A DNA stretch of 64,000 bases, taken from Verrucomicrobiota bacterium. Its GTDB lineage: Bacteria; Verrucomicrobiota; Verrucomicrobiia; Chthoniobacterales; UBA10450. Shown piece by piece: positions 30,083 to 39,429 of the stretch. The stretch is taken from assembly GCA_003219175.1 (NCBI GenBank), contig QHPU01000044.1:62001-126000 (forward strand), read 5' to 3'. Below the pieces are notes generated by a model, which did no database searches, was not told the origin of the DNA, and was given only the letters and a program-made list of their open reading frames with translations. Position numbers and translations under genes: made by a program. Within the stretch, counting starts at the first letter, position 1; the number at the start of each line of letters is the position of its first letter.

Positions 30083-31582
30083 ATGGCCAGGGAAAAATAT
30101 CTGACTTCGCCACCCAAAATCACAACGATGCCCCCGGGTGTGCCCTACATCATCGGCAATGAGGCCGCCGAACGGTTCTCCTACTACGGCATGAATGGGA
30201 TCCTCACCATTTTCATGACGAAATATCTCATGGACAAGACCGGGAATCTCGCGGTGATGGCGCCGCACCAGGCCGAAGGATGGTATCACACATTCGTCTC
30301 GACGCTTTACATTCTGCCAATCATCGGCGCATTCCTCGCTGACGCGCTCTTTGGGAAATTCTGGGTCGTCTTCTGGTTGTCGATCGTTTATTGCGGTGGC
30401 CACGCCACGTTGGCGTTGATGGGCTCCCCAGTAGCGCACATAATTGACCCACGGATCCTGCTCGCGATCGGTCTTTTCCAGATTGCGCTGGGTGCCGGCG
30501 GTATCAAGCCGTGCGTCTCAACAAACGTCGGCGATCAGTTCGGAGAGTCGAACAAGCATTTGCTCACCCGTCTTTTCAACTGGTTCTATTTTTCCATTAA
30601 TGCCGGGTCGGCCATCTCGACTTTGCTGATTCCGTGGTTGCTCGAGCCCTACCGCGCGGATCCGAACGGCTTAATCGCCAAGATGGGACCATCTGTCGTG
30701 AGTTTTCTGGAAAGCTCGCGCTTGCATAGTCCGGACATTGCCTTCGGGCTGCCGGGCATTTTCATGGCCGTCGCCACTGTCATTTTCTGGTGGGGTCGCA
30801 AAAAATTCGTGCATATTCCGCCGGCTGGTCTGCGTAATTACGCGCGGGCTCTTTTCAACCGTGAAACCGGCAAAATCTTGCTGAACATTCTGATTCCAGT
30901 TCCATTTGTTGCCATCTTCTGGGCGCTCTGGCAGCAAAACTTTTCTTCCTGGATCGTTCAGGCCGAGTCGATGGATCGGCGCCTTTTCGGGATCGAGTGG
31001 CTCTCCTCGCAGATTCAGACTGTGAATCCGATTTTCATTTTGATCATGCTGCCGCTCTTTTCCTACTGGCTATATCCCTTTGTGGAAAAGCTTGGCGTCA
31101 AGCTAACTCCGTTGCGAAAAATCGGAGCTGGATTGTTCGTAACCGCGGCATCATTTTTTATCGTCGCGATGATTCAAACGCGCATCGATGCCGGAGCGCG
31201 CCCGGCTATTATTTGGCAGATTTGGGCGTTTGTGGTCCTGACTGCGGGCGAAACACTGGTTTCCCCGACACATCTCGAGTTTTCCTACACCCAGGGGCCG
31301 GTGAAACTCAAATCACTTTGCATGTGCACATATTTGCTCGCCGTTTCACTGGGCAATCAGTTTACCGCCGCAGTCGATTTCTTCATTCAAAATCCTGACG
31401 GCACGGTAAAGTTACACGGCGCCAGCTACTTCATGTTTTTCGTGTGGGTCCTATTAGGGACAGCGGTACTATTCGCCATTGTGACGCCGTTCTACAAGGG
31501 TCGGACCTATTTGCAGGACCAGGCCGAAGCTTCAGTTGAAGCGGAAACCACCGTTGGCTTTGCCGTTCAGCCGGAAGCTTAA
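30083..31582 (+). CDS. POT-family (proton-dependent oligopeptide) MFS transporter
   Basis: NEAAERFSYYGMNGILTIFMTKYLMD; LGAGGIKPCVSTNVGDQF; multiple TM segments. Confidence 0.93.
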   Translation: MAREKYLTSPPKITTMPPGVPYIIGNEAAERFSYYGMNGILTIFMTKYLMDKTGNLAVMAPHQAEGWYHTFVSTLYILPIIGAFLADALFGKFWVVFWLSIVYCGGHATLALMGSPVAHIIDPRILLAIGLFQIALGAGGIKPCVSTNVGDQFGESNKHLLTRLFNWFYFSINAGSAISTLLIPWLLEPYRADPNGLIAKMGPSVVSFLESSRLHSPDIAFGLPGIFMAVATVIFWWGRKKFVHIPPAGLRNYARALFNRETGKILLNILIPVPFVAIFWALWQQNFSSWIVQAESMDRRLFGIEWLSSQIQTVNPIFILIMLPLFSYWLYPFVEKLGVKLTPLRKIGAGLFVTAASFFIVAMIQTRIDAGARPAIIWQIWAFVVLTAGETLVSPTHLEFSYTQGPVKLKSLCMCTYLLAVSLGNQFTAAVDFFIQNPDGTVKLHGASYFMFFVWVLLGTAVLFAIVTPFYKGRTYLQDQAEASVEAETTVGFAVQPEA

Positions 31583-31631
31583 CATCCAAACATTGTAGGG
31601 CGTCAGTGTCACACGCGAGGGAATCGTAATT

Positions 31632-33368
31632 ATGAAAAAGAACATTCCAATATTTGTATTGTTCTCGTTAGCTATGTCGTTCACAAGTGTTCGTGCTACC
31701 CCGCAGGACGAACAGTTTCAACAAATTGCGCACGATTACATTGAAGGATACCTGGGCGCCAATCCCGAGGATGCCACGGAGCTCGGTGATCACCGGTTTG
31801 ACGACAAACTGACTGATTACTCAGCTGAAGCGCGGGCCCAGGAATTGGCGCGCGCGAAAGAGGCGCGACAGAAGCTCGAAGCATTAACCGACCTTTCACA
31901 GCTGACCGGGGCCAACAAGGTCGATCTCCGGTTGCTCAAGGATAAGATCGACTATCAGATCTTCAGTCTCGAAGAATTGAAGGAATGGGAATGGAACCCG
32001 CTCGTTTATAATCAGAGCCTCGCCAATAGCATTTATTTATTGGTTGCGCGCGATTTTGCTCCGGCCGAACAGCGCATCCCGAATTTGCGGAAGCGCCTTG
32101 AAGGAATTCCCGCCGTCATCGCCCAGGGTAAGGCCAATCTGAAACACTCGTCGAAGATTCATACCGAAACGGCCATTGAGCAGACACAAGGCGCAATCTC
32201 GTTAGTCCGCGAAGGTCTTTCACCTTTGCTCAATCAGGCGCCCCAGGCCGCGAAAGATTTTGGACCGATCCAGGAAAAGACGGCCAAGGCGCTGGAAGAC
32301 TATAAAGCGTGGTTGCAAAGAGATTTGCTTCCGCGTTCCGACGGTGATTTCCGAATCGGTGTCGACAAATTTCGCAAGAAATTACGCTTCGCGCTCGCTT
32401 CCGACCTATCAATGGAAGAGATCATGAAGCGGGCCCAGGCTGATCTCGCGGCAACCCAGAAGGCGATCTACGAAACCGCCCTGCCCTTTTACGAAAAGTA
32501 TTTTCCGAATGCCGCCAAATCGGCCCTGGATGATAAGAAGAAAGTCACCGTTGCTGTGCTCGAGAAACTAGCGGAGCAACATCCGGACGACAATACCATC
32601 GTCGGTTGCGCGCAGAAAATTGTCCGAGAAGCAACCGACTTCACCAAACAACACGACCTCGTAACAGTGCCGGACAAACCGCTTGATGTCATTGTCATGC
32701 CTGAATTCAAACGGGGGCAGGGGATCGCTTACTGCGATCCGCCGGGACCGCTCGAGCAGAATGGAAAGACATTCTTTGCGGTCGAGCCGACGCCGAAAGA
32801 TTGGAATGCGCAACGCAAGGAATCCTTCTTCAAGGAATACAACAATTACATGTGCCGCGACTTGACCGTACACGAAGCAATGCCGGGACATTATTTGCAG
32901 CTGGCCCACTCCAACGAATTCCGGGCCCCCACATTAGTGCGCGCAATTTTTCAGAGCGGCACGTTCATTGAAGGCTGGGCTGTTTATTGCGAACAAGTGA
33001 TGGCAGAACAGGGCTACGGCGGGCCGGAAGTGAAGATGCAGCAATTGAAAATGCGATTGCGCGTCATCTGCAACGCTATCCTCGACCAGGGGATTCACGC
33101 CAAAAACATGAGCGAAAAAGAGGCGATGGACCTGATGTTGAAGGAAGGTTTTCAGCAGGAAGGCGAAGCTGTTGCGAAATGGAAACGGGCACGGCTTAGT
33201 TCAGCACAACTATCGACTTACTTCGTTGGTGTGACCGAGCATCTTGACCTGCGCGATCGTGCCAAGGCGAGAGATGGCAGCGCCTTCAATCTTAAGAAAT
33301 ACAACGATACCGTCCTTTCCTTCGGCAGCCCGCCGGTGAAATACGTCCGCGAATTAATGGGTTTGTAA
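31632..33368 (+). CDS. DUF885-family protein (putative secreted peptidase)
   Basis: Signal peptide; LTVHEAMPGHYLQLAHS (HExxGHxxQ-type motif), GWAVYCEQVMAEQGY. Confidence 0.88.
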   Translation: MKKNIPIFVLFSLAMSFTSVRATPQDEQFQQIAHDYIEGYLGANPEDATELGDHRFDDKLTDYSAEARAQELARAKEARQKLEALTDLSQLTGANKVDLRLLKDKIDYQIFSLEELKEWEWNPLVYNQSLANSIYLLVARDFAPAEQRIPNLRKRLEGIPAVIAQGKANLKHSSKIHTETAIEQTQGAISLVREGLSPLLNQAPQAAKDFGPIQEKTAKALEDYKAWLQRDLLPRSDGDFRIGVDKFRKKLRFALASDLSMEEIMKRAQADLAATQKAIYETALPFYEKYFPNAAKSALDDKKKVTVAVLEKLAEQHPDDNTIVGCAQKIVREATDFTKQHDLVTVPDKPLDVIVMPEFKRGQGIAYCDPPGPLEQNGKTFFAVEPTPKDWNAQRKESFFKEYNNYMCRDLTVHEAMPGHYLQLAHSNEFRAPTLVRAIFQSGTFIEGWAVYCEQVMAEQGYGGPEVKMQQLKMRLRVICNAILDQGIHAKNMSEKEAMDLMLKEGFQQEGEAVAKWKRARLSSAQLSTYFVGVTEHLDLRDRAKARDGSAFNLKKYNDTVLSFGSPPVKYVRELMGL

Positions 33369-33520
33369 GCGGCGTGCTGTAGCTGCCGCTATCCTCAGCG
33401 GCAGGTGGAGGGATGGTGGGTGCGATCCTTTCAGGTTTGGAGACAACGAAGCATGCCCCTCCAAGTGTTAGTTCGCATAATTGGCGTGACATCGAACGTG
33501 GAATGCAAATTATCAGCCCC

Positions 33521-33625
33521 ATGACCTTCACGAAAAACATCGGAATGCTTTTGCTGGCGATTTTTCTAATCCTTTACGGTCTGATTGCCGTTTTTGGCTT
33601 CGCTATTGGTGTTGTTTCTACCTGA
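33521..33625 (+). CDS. 34-aa single-TM peptide
   Basis: MTFTKNIGMLLLAIFLILYGLIAVFGFAIGVVST. Confidence 0.45.
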   Translation: MTFTKNIGMLLLAIFLILYGLIAVFGFAIGVVST

Positions 33626-33670
33626 TCGTCGCCTCTCGACTTCGGTCCAAATGACACCACCTTTCGACCT

Positions 33671-34309
33671 ATGGCCAATCTCGCAACCTGGATGCGGCGC
33701 TCAGATGAAAAATATTTCGCGCCATTTCTCTCGCGCTATCCAGAGGTGAAGGTTTGGAATGCCGCCAGGCGCAAACTTCCGATTGAACAAATGAACGGTC
33801 TCTTGCTAACCGGCGGTCCCGATATCGCTCCGGAATGTTTAAACCAGCCGGTGCCCGATCCATCCTTGATCGAAAAGGATGTGCATCCAGATCGCGACCG
33901 ATGGGAACTGGAAGCGATTAAGAAAGCGATCGAGCGCGGCCTGCCGATATTCGCGATCTGTAAAGGATTACAGGCTCTCAACGTTGCCCTCGGCGGCACG
34001 CTTCATCTCGACATCCGCGGTCATAACCTGCCGGATCAGAAGACGCAGGACATTCAGCCGCTTCGCTCCGATCGCAAAACGCACCATCGTTTTGAGAAAG
34101 TAAACAGCTCGCACCATCAAGCGATCGACCAGCTTGGCGCCGGCCTCGAAGTAGAATCGTGGTGTGCCACAGATGACGTTATCGAACAGGTTCGATTACG
34201 CGATTATCCCTTTGCCCTGGCGGTGCAATATCATCCCGAGCGCGGCCGGATTTATGATGAGCTGTTCGACGATTTTATGTCGCGAATTGGGAATTCGCTA
34301 AAGCGTTGA
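33671..34309 (+). CDS. Gamma-glutamyl-GABA hydrolase-like class I amidotransferase (peptidase C26)
   Basis: LLLTGGPDIAPE, FAICKGLQALNVALGG nucleophile elbow, AVQYHPE. Confidence 0.9.
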   Translation: MANLATWMRRSDEKYFAPFLSRYPEVKVWNAARRKLPIEQMNGLLLTGGPDIAPECLNQPVPDPSLIEKDVHPDRDRWELEAIKKAIERGLPIFAICKGLQALNVALGGTLHLDIRGHNLPDQKTQDIQPLRSDRKTHHRFEKVNSSHHQAIDQLGAGLEVESWCATDDVIEQVRLRDYPFALAVQYHPERGRIYDELFDDFMSRIGNSLKR

Positions 34310-34399
34310 AGAGCTGAAGCGTTGCAACGACCTGCGACGTCACTTATTCCTTGCGCTTAACTTCACCACCTTAACGATTTAACGTTTCAACCATAAAGA

Positions 34400-35287
34400 G
34401 TGAGCGCCCCGCAAAATACCATCGCCATCGTCTACGATTACGATCAGACGCTGAGTCCAAGCTACATGCAGGATGAAGTCGTCTTCCCTGCGTTTGGGAT
34501 AAACAGCGAGATTTTCTGGCGGCGTTGTTCTGAGCTGGTCCGCGATCACGGCTACGATAACGAGCTCGCATACATGAAAGTATTACTCGATCAGCTCGGG
34601 ATGGATCGGCCCACCAATGAGGAACTCAAGAAGCTGGGCGCAAAGTTGAATTTTTATCAAGGCTTGCCGGAAATGTTTGAGGAATTTCGTGGCGGCAAAG
34701 GTTTGCTTACGGCCGAGCACGTGGCTCACGGCATCACCGTCGAGCATTATATTATTTCATCGGGGCTAAAGGTGTTGATCGATGGCAGCCGGCTCGCCCC
34801 ATATGTCCGCGCCATTTTCGGCTGCGAATTCGCGACTGATTCCGAAGGCCGCATCACCTTTCCCAAGCGCGTGATTAGTCACACCCAAAAGACCCAGTTT
34901 CTCTTCCGCATTAATAAAGGGTTTCTCGATATGTCTCAGGACGTGAACGATCACATGGATCCGGAAATCAGGCCGATTCCTTTCTCGAATATGATTTACA
35001 TCGGCGACGGGCCGACCGATGTCCCATGCTTCACTGTGATGAAGAAAAACGGAGGACAGGCGATCGCGGTTTACAATCCCGACGATTCGCAGCGCGTTGG
35101 TTTTAAGAAATGTTACCAGCTTTCCACGCACGCCGATCGCGTCAGACACATCGCGCCGGCCGATTATCGAAAAAACACTCACCTGCGGATGTTGCTCGAG
35201 CAGATGGTGGAAGAAACGGCGAATCGGATCGTCGAACAACGGAAGCTCGCAATCGAGAGCGGCACCGTCCGCGCGCCCCAGCATTGA
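34400..35287 (+). CDS. HAD-superfamily hydrolase
   Basis: VYDYDQTLSPSYMQ motif I; YIIISSGLK-like motif II; MIYIGDGPTDVPCF motif III-IV. Confidence 0.85.
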   Translation: MSAPQNTIAIVYDYDQTLSPSYMQDEVVFPAFGINSEIFWRRCSELVRDHGYDNELAYMKVLLDQLGMDRPTNEELKKLGAKLNFYQGLPEMFEEFRGGKGLLTAEHVAHGITVEHYIISSGLKVLIDGSRLAPYVRAIFGCEFATDSEGRITFPKRVISHTQKTQFLFRINKGFLDMSQDVNDHMDPEIRPIPFSNMIYIGDGPTDVPCFTVMKKNGGQAIAVYNPDDSQRVGFKKCYQLSTHADRVRHIAPADYRKNTHLRMLLEQMVEETANRIVEQRKLAIESGTVRAPQH

Positions 35288-35289
35288 TC

Positions 35290-35396
35290 CGGAACATAGA
35301 CTTCCAAGCCTGTGCGCCCAGCGGGTATGTCACCCGCTGAGTTGCTAAAGCGCACAGGATATTCGCTTGGCACACAGGCAGAATGCCTATGTTCCG
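35290..35396. repeat. 107-bp intergenic element with 10-bp perfect terminal inverted repeat and nested hairpins
   Basis: cggaacatag / ctatgttccg termini; inner cctgtgcg/cgcacagg and agcgggt/acccgct. Confidence 0.8.
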
Positions 35397-35457
35397 CAAT
35401 GCAAGCTCAGGATTGAGCCGGGCAACCCTCGAATAAATTTTGGTCCGTCAGCTACAA

Positions 35458-35961
35458 TCAGAGTATGGGTCGGGCACCCTGCATTTCGAGGTACCTGATG
35501 TAATCTCGTCCTACTACCATAATATCAATGTTCTGGCGCTTGATGACATGGCCATTAGCATCCAGCTCCGCCCAGTGGCCTCTGCCAATATTGGTCCCGG
35601 CAGGTTGGTCTGGGATCCAAACCATATGTTTATCTGATGACCGGTTCGCCGGACGCAGATAGAAACTGAGTTCGGCCGGCTTATCCGCACCAGCGCGGAC
35701 ATTCAGAAGGGATGCTTTGATCGGTCCGTTGACGATAAGACTCAATTTGTAGTCAGTACCGATAGCCAGGCCATCGGCAAAATAATGGCCTCTTGCATCG
35801 GACTTGATCGCCTTTACAAGATTTCCATCTATCCCCTCAATTCGGATCTCGGCGCCTTTAATCGGATGCCCGCCGGAATCTTTCACAGTTCCCTGAAGAG
35901 CGCCTGCCCAAGCCAATGCGCTCGACACCCACAGCAATAAACCGAACGCGATGATTTTCAT
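35458..35961 (-). CDS. Secreted carboxypeptidase-regulatory-like protein (paralog 1)
   Basis: LQGTVKDSGGHPIKGAEIRIEGIDGNLVKAIKSDARGHYFADGLAIGTDYKLSLIVNG; signal peptide. Confidence 0.75.
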   Translation of the reverse strand: MKIIAFGLLLWVSSALAWAGALQGTVKDSGGHPIKGAEIRIEGIDGNLVKAIKSDARGHYFADGLAIGTDYKLSLIVNGPIKASLLNVRAGADKPAELSFYLRPANRSSDKHMVWIPDQPAGTNIGRGHWAELDANGHVIKRQNIDIMVVGRDYIRYLEMQGARPIL

Positions 35962-36131
35962 ACTTAGTTTACCTCTGCCTATAGGAAACCACAGCATATT
36001 AAGCCGGGCAAGGCCGATCATGCCTGCGGGCCGATCCACCTCTGCGATTTGGGCCAGACCACTTTTGTACTCAGATAAACTTGGTCAGCTGGGAGAGAAA
36101 CCTGCCACCTCGGTAGCGGAAGATTTGCCGC

Positions 36132-36647
36132 CTAATTTCCTGGTGGTCGACGGGCGCCGCTAAGTTCAAGCTGTTTGGCGTAGTTTGAATCAGTCTTTAC
36201 CATTTCGGCGTTGTCGCTAACGACTTTGCCGTTTTCGTCGACTTCCACCCACTTACCGTTGCTGCCAATATGAGTCCCGGTCTCTAGCGGGACCCAAACC
36301 ATGTGCCTTTTTCCTGAGCTTGCTAAGCCCTTTGCCTGGCGCAGATCAAAGTTCAGTTCCGTCGGCTTTCCCGCGCCCGTTCTTGTATTCAAGATGGAAG
36401 CTTTAACCGATCCGTTGACGACAAGCGTCACTTTGTAATCAGTACCAGCAGTCAAGCCATCGCACAAGTAATGTCCCTTAGCGTCAGTCGTTATCGTCTT
36501 TGCAAATTTCGCATTTTTCGCCTCGATCTGTACCTGAGCATTTTTGATTGGCCGCCCGTCAGGAGCTTGCACAATTCCCTCCAGCGCGGTCGCAGAAGCC
36601 CACACCCCCGAAGCCAATAGCAACAAACAAATCGCAGTTATTCTCAT
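36132..36647 (-). CDS. Secreted carboxypeptidase-regulatory-like protein (paralog 2)
   Basis: LEGIVQAPDGRPIKNAQVQIEAKNAKFAKTITTDAKGHYLCDGLTAGTDYKVTLVVNG; aligns with 35458..35961. Confidence 0.75.
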   Translation of the reverse strand: MRITAICLLLLASGVWASATALEGIVQAPDGRPIKNAQVQIEAKNAKFAKTITTDAKGHYLCDGLTAGTDYKVTLVVNGSVKASILNTRTGAGKPTELNFDLRQAKGLASSGKRHMVWVPLETGTHIGSNGKWVEVDENGKVVSDNAEMVKTDSNYAKQLELSGARRPPGN

Positions 36648-36794
36648 CGCCTACCTTCGCTTAATCCGAATAAATATTTTTATCATGTTGGCCGATCGGA
36701 AGCAAGCCTGCTCGATCGGCGGCTAGTGCCAGAAATCCGACAATTTCTGCCATTGCAAAAATCAGCGTGATCACACTGGCCAATTTGTTTGGTC

Positions 36795-37484
36795 TCACAC
36801 ACCGCGTTGGGTGGGTGCCCAGATGAATTTGTGCATCTGCAATTGAAAACGCGCTTCCAAGTCCGGGCCGGACTCGCGGGAATCGGCCAGCATCCATTCC
36901 ACAATTTCGCGCGGTTCGATACGTCCAAAAATTGGCGAAAATAAAACGGCGTGGCAGCGTGTCGCGAGATTGTATTCGCGCATTTTTTCGCGCGACCATT
37001 CGTAATCTTCGCGTGAGCCGACGACGAACTTCACTTCGTCATGTTTGGTCAAATGTTCAATGTTCGACCACAAATTACGCTCGCACTCGCCGCTCCCGGG
37101 CGTCTTCAAATCCATGATCCGATGCACCCGGAGATCGACTTGGGAAATATCGTGTGCGCCGCTCGTTTCCAGAAGCACGGTTTTTCCAACGTCAGCCAGC
37201 GCGGTCATCAAGGACAGAACGTTTTTTTGCAATAGCGGTTCGCCGCCGGTGATCTCGACCAGTGGACAATTGAATTTCAGAACCTCTTCCACGATGTCGG
37301 GCACCGTCTTTTTTTCGCCCTCATAAAAGGCGTAAGCGGTGTCGCAATAATTGCAGCGCAGATCGCAAAACGTAAGTCGCACAAACACACAGGGCAGCCC
37401 GGCCCACGTGCTTTCACCCTGAATCGAGTGATAAATCTCGTTCACGGTCAACGTCTTGGTGCGCGGTTCGGGGATGGTTTTCAT
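36795..37484 (-). CDS. queE: 7-carboxy-7-deazaguanine synthase (radical SAM)
   Basis: VNEIYHSIQGESTWAGLPCVFVRLTFCDLRCNYCDTAYAF. Confidence 0.93.
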   Translation of the reverse strand: MKTIPEPRTKTLTVNEIYHSIQGESTWAGLPCVFVRLTFCDLRCNYCDTAYAFYEGEKKTVPDIVEEVLKFNCPLVEITGGEPLLQKNVLSLMTALADVGKTVLLETSGAHDISQVDLRVHRIMDLKTPGSGECERNLWSNIEHLTKHDEVKFVVGSREDYEWSREKMREYNLATRCHAVLFSPIFGRIEPREIVEWMLADSRESGPDLEARFQLQMHKFIWAPTQRGV

Positions 37485-37575
37485 GGAAAATGGAGCAGCA
37501 AACGGATGGCAAACCATACCATAACCGCACCGTGCTCAGCGTCATCGTTTCAAGTGGACTAATTCTGCGTTAAGA

Positions 37576-38394
37576 ATGCCAGCGATGTCGGAGCGAATCG
37601 AACGGCTGTTTGCCCGGTGCCGGGAAGAGAAGCGCGCCGCGTTCATTCCCTACATCTGCGCAGGCGATCCAAGGTTTGCGCGCAGCGTGGAGATCGCGCT
37701 GGCTCTGGAAAAGGCGGGAGCGGATTTACTGGAGCTCGGCATTCCATTTTCAGATCCATTGGCGGACGGCATCGTCAATCAACTCGCCGCCCAACGCGCG
37801 CTTGAGGCCGGTGCGACTGTTTCAGGTGTGCTGAAATGTGTGTGTGAGATTCGCAGCACGTCTGAAATCCCGATCGTCCTCTACACTTATCTAAACCCAC
37901 TGTTGCGGTACGGCCTCGACGTGTTCGAACGCGATGCGGCAGATGCCGGAGTCGACGGCCTTCTCATTCTCGATCTTCCCCCGGAAGAAGATCCCAACGA
38001 TTCGCGAGGAAACAAAAATGAAAATCTGTTACGGATTCGTCTGATTGCACCGACGACCCCGGCAGCCCGGATTGCCGCGATTGCTGCGGCGGCGCGCGGT
38101 TTTATTTATTATGTCTCGCGAGAAGGCGTGACTGGTGCGCGGGATTCCATTGCCGAGTCGCTCAAACAAAAGCTAACGATAATCAGACAACATACTCGTC
38201 TCCCAATTGCGGTCGGTTTTGGCATTTCCAATCCGGAACAGGCTGCGACCGTTGCCGGTGTGGCCGACGCCGTCGTCGTCGGCAGCGCGATTGTCGATTT
38301 GATCGGGAAGGTCGGCGATCGCGAGGACCTGGCCGATCGTGTCGGCAAATTTGTCTCGCCGATTGTGTCGGCGATCCGACCATCCCGAGCGTAG
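37576..38394 (+). CDS. trpA: Tryptophan synthase alpha chain
   Basis: FIPYICAGDP, LLELGIPFSDPLADG, VGFGISNPEQAATV. Confidence 0.95.
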   Translation: MPAMSERIERLFARCREEKRAAFIPYICAGDPRFARSVEIALALEKAGADLLELGIPFSDPLADGIVNQLAAQRALEAGATVSGVLKCVCEIRSTSEIPIVLYTYLNPLLRYGLDVFERDAADAGVDGLLILDLPPEEDPNDSRGNKNENLLRIRLIAPTTPAARIAAIAAAARGFIYYVSREGVTGARDSIAESLKQKLTIIRQHTRLPIAVGFGISNPEQAATVAGVADAVVVGSAIVDLIGKVGDREDLADRVGKFVSPIVSAIRPSRA

Positions 38395-38520
38395 GCTTGG
38401 GGGAGCTGGATAAGCCCGTTGTCTCAGTGCATAATCCAAACATCCTGCCGCCGGAGACGGCGGCCGCTACAGCCGGAGCGAGCGGTTGGCATTGCGCCGA
38501 GCCTGTGGTACACAAATCAC

Positions 38521-39324
38521 ATGCTGCGATTCACCAAGATGAACGGCGCCGGGAATGATTTTGTCATGATCGACAATCGCGCTGGCGAGGTGCGATTGAG
38601 CCCGGAGCAAATCGCGAAAATCTGTGATCGTCATCGCGGTGTCGGAGCTGACGGAATTTTGTTGATCGAGCCGGCGAGCAACGGCGCCGATTTCCGGATG
38701 CGTTACTACAACAGTGACGGCGGAGAAGCGGAGATGTGCGGCAACGGGGCGCGTTGCTTTGCTCGTTTTGCGGAGAAGATCGCTGGTACGGGCAAGGATC
38801 TTTCGTTTGAAACCCCTGCCGGAATCATTGCCGCACACCTGCACGGTGAGCTTGTGACTTTGAACATGGGCGAACCAACCGATTTGCAATTGAACGTCAC
38901 GCTCGCGGTCGGCTACGAAACCAAAACTATTCACTTCATTAACACCGGTGTGCCCCATGTTGTCGTTCCAGTGGTGAATATCGAAGAAGTGGATGTGCCG
39001 CGAGAAGGTGCCGCCATCCGGCGCCACGAAATGTTTGCACCCAAGGGGACGAACGTAAACTTCCTGGAAAGATGTGGCGGAAACAAGATCGCAATTCGGA
39101 CTTACGAGCGAGGGGTCGAAAACGAGACGCTTGCTTGTGGCACGGGAGTGGTGGCGAGCGCGCTCATTTTTGGCGCCCGGGAAAAAACCAGCGGGCCGAT
39201 CGGCGTGCTGGTACGCGGCGGCAGTGAATTGAGCGTTGATTTTCGCCGCGACGGTGAGCATTTCACGGAAGTGACCCTGACCGGACCGGCTGAGTTTGCC
39301 TTTGAAGGCACAATTGAAATCTAG
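38521..39324 (+). CDS. dapF: Diaminopimelate epimerase
   Basis: FTKMNGAGNDFVMIDN; GEAEMCGNGARCFARF; TLACGTGVVASAL. Confidence 0.96.
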   Translation: MLRFTKMNGAGNDFVMIDNRAGEVRLSPEQIAKICDRHRGVGADGILLIEPASNGADFRMRYYNSDGGEAEMCGNGARCFARFAEKIAGTGKDLSFETPAGIIAAHLHGELVTLNMGEPTDLQLNVTLAVGYETKTIHFINTGVPHVVVPVVNIEEVDVPREGAAIRRHEMFAPKGTNVNFLERCGGNKIAIRTYERGVENETLACGTGVVASALIFGAREKTSGPIGVLVRGGSELSVDFRRDGEHFTEVTLTGPAEFAFEGTIEI

Positions 39325-39420
39325 GAATGGAGTGTTGGAGTAATGGAGTTCTGGAGTATTGAATTCGTTCTGCGCAACATGGTCTCATCACTCCACTGCT
39401 CCATTACTCCATAACTCCAG
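39324..39420. repeat. Octameric TGGAGTNN array as an inverted pair
   Basis: Arms 39328-39357 and 39390-39420; 25/30 matches when right arm is reverse-complemented. Confidence 0.85.
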
Positions 39421-39429
39421 CGATTCTAT

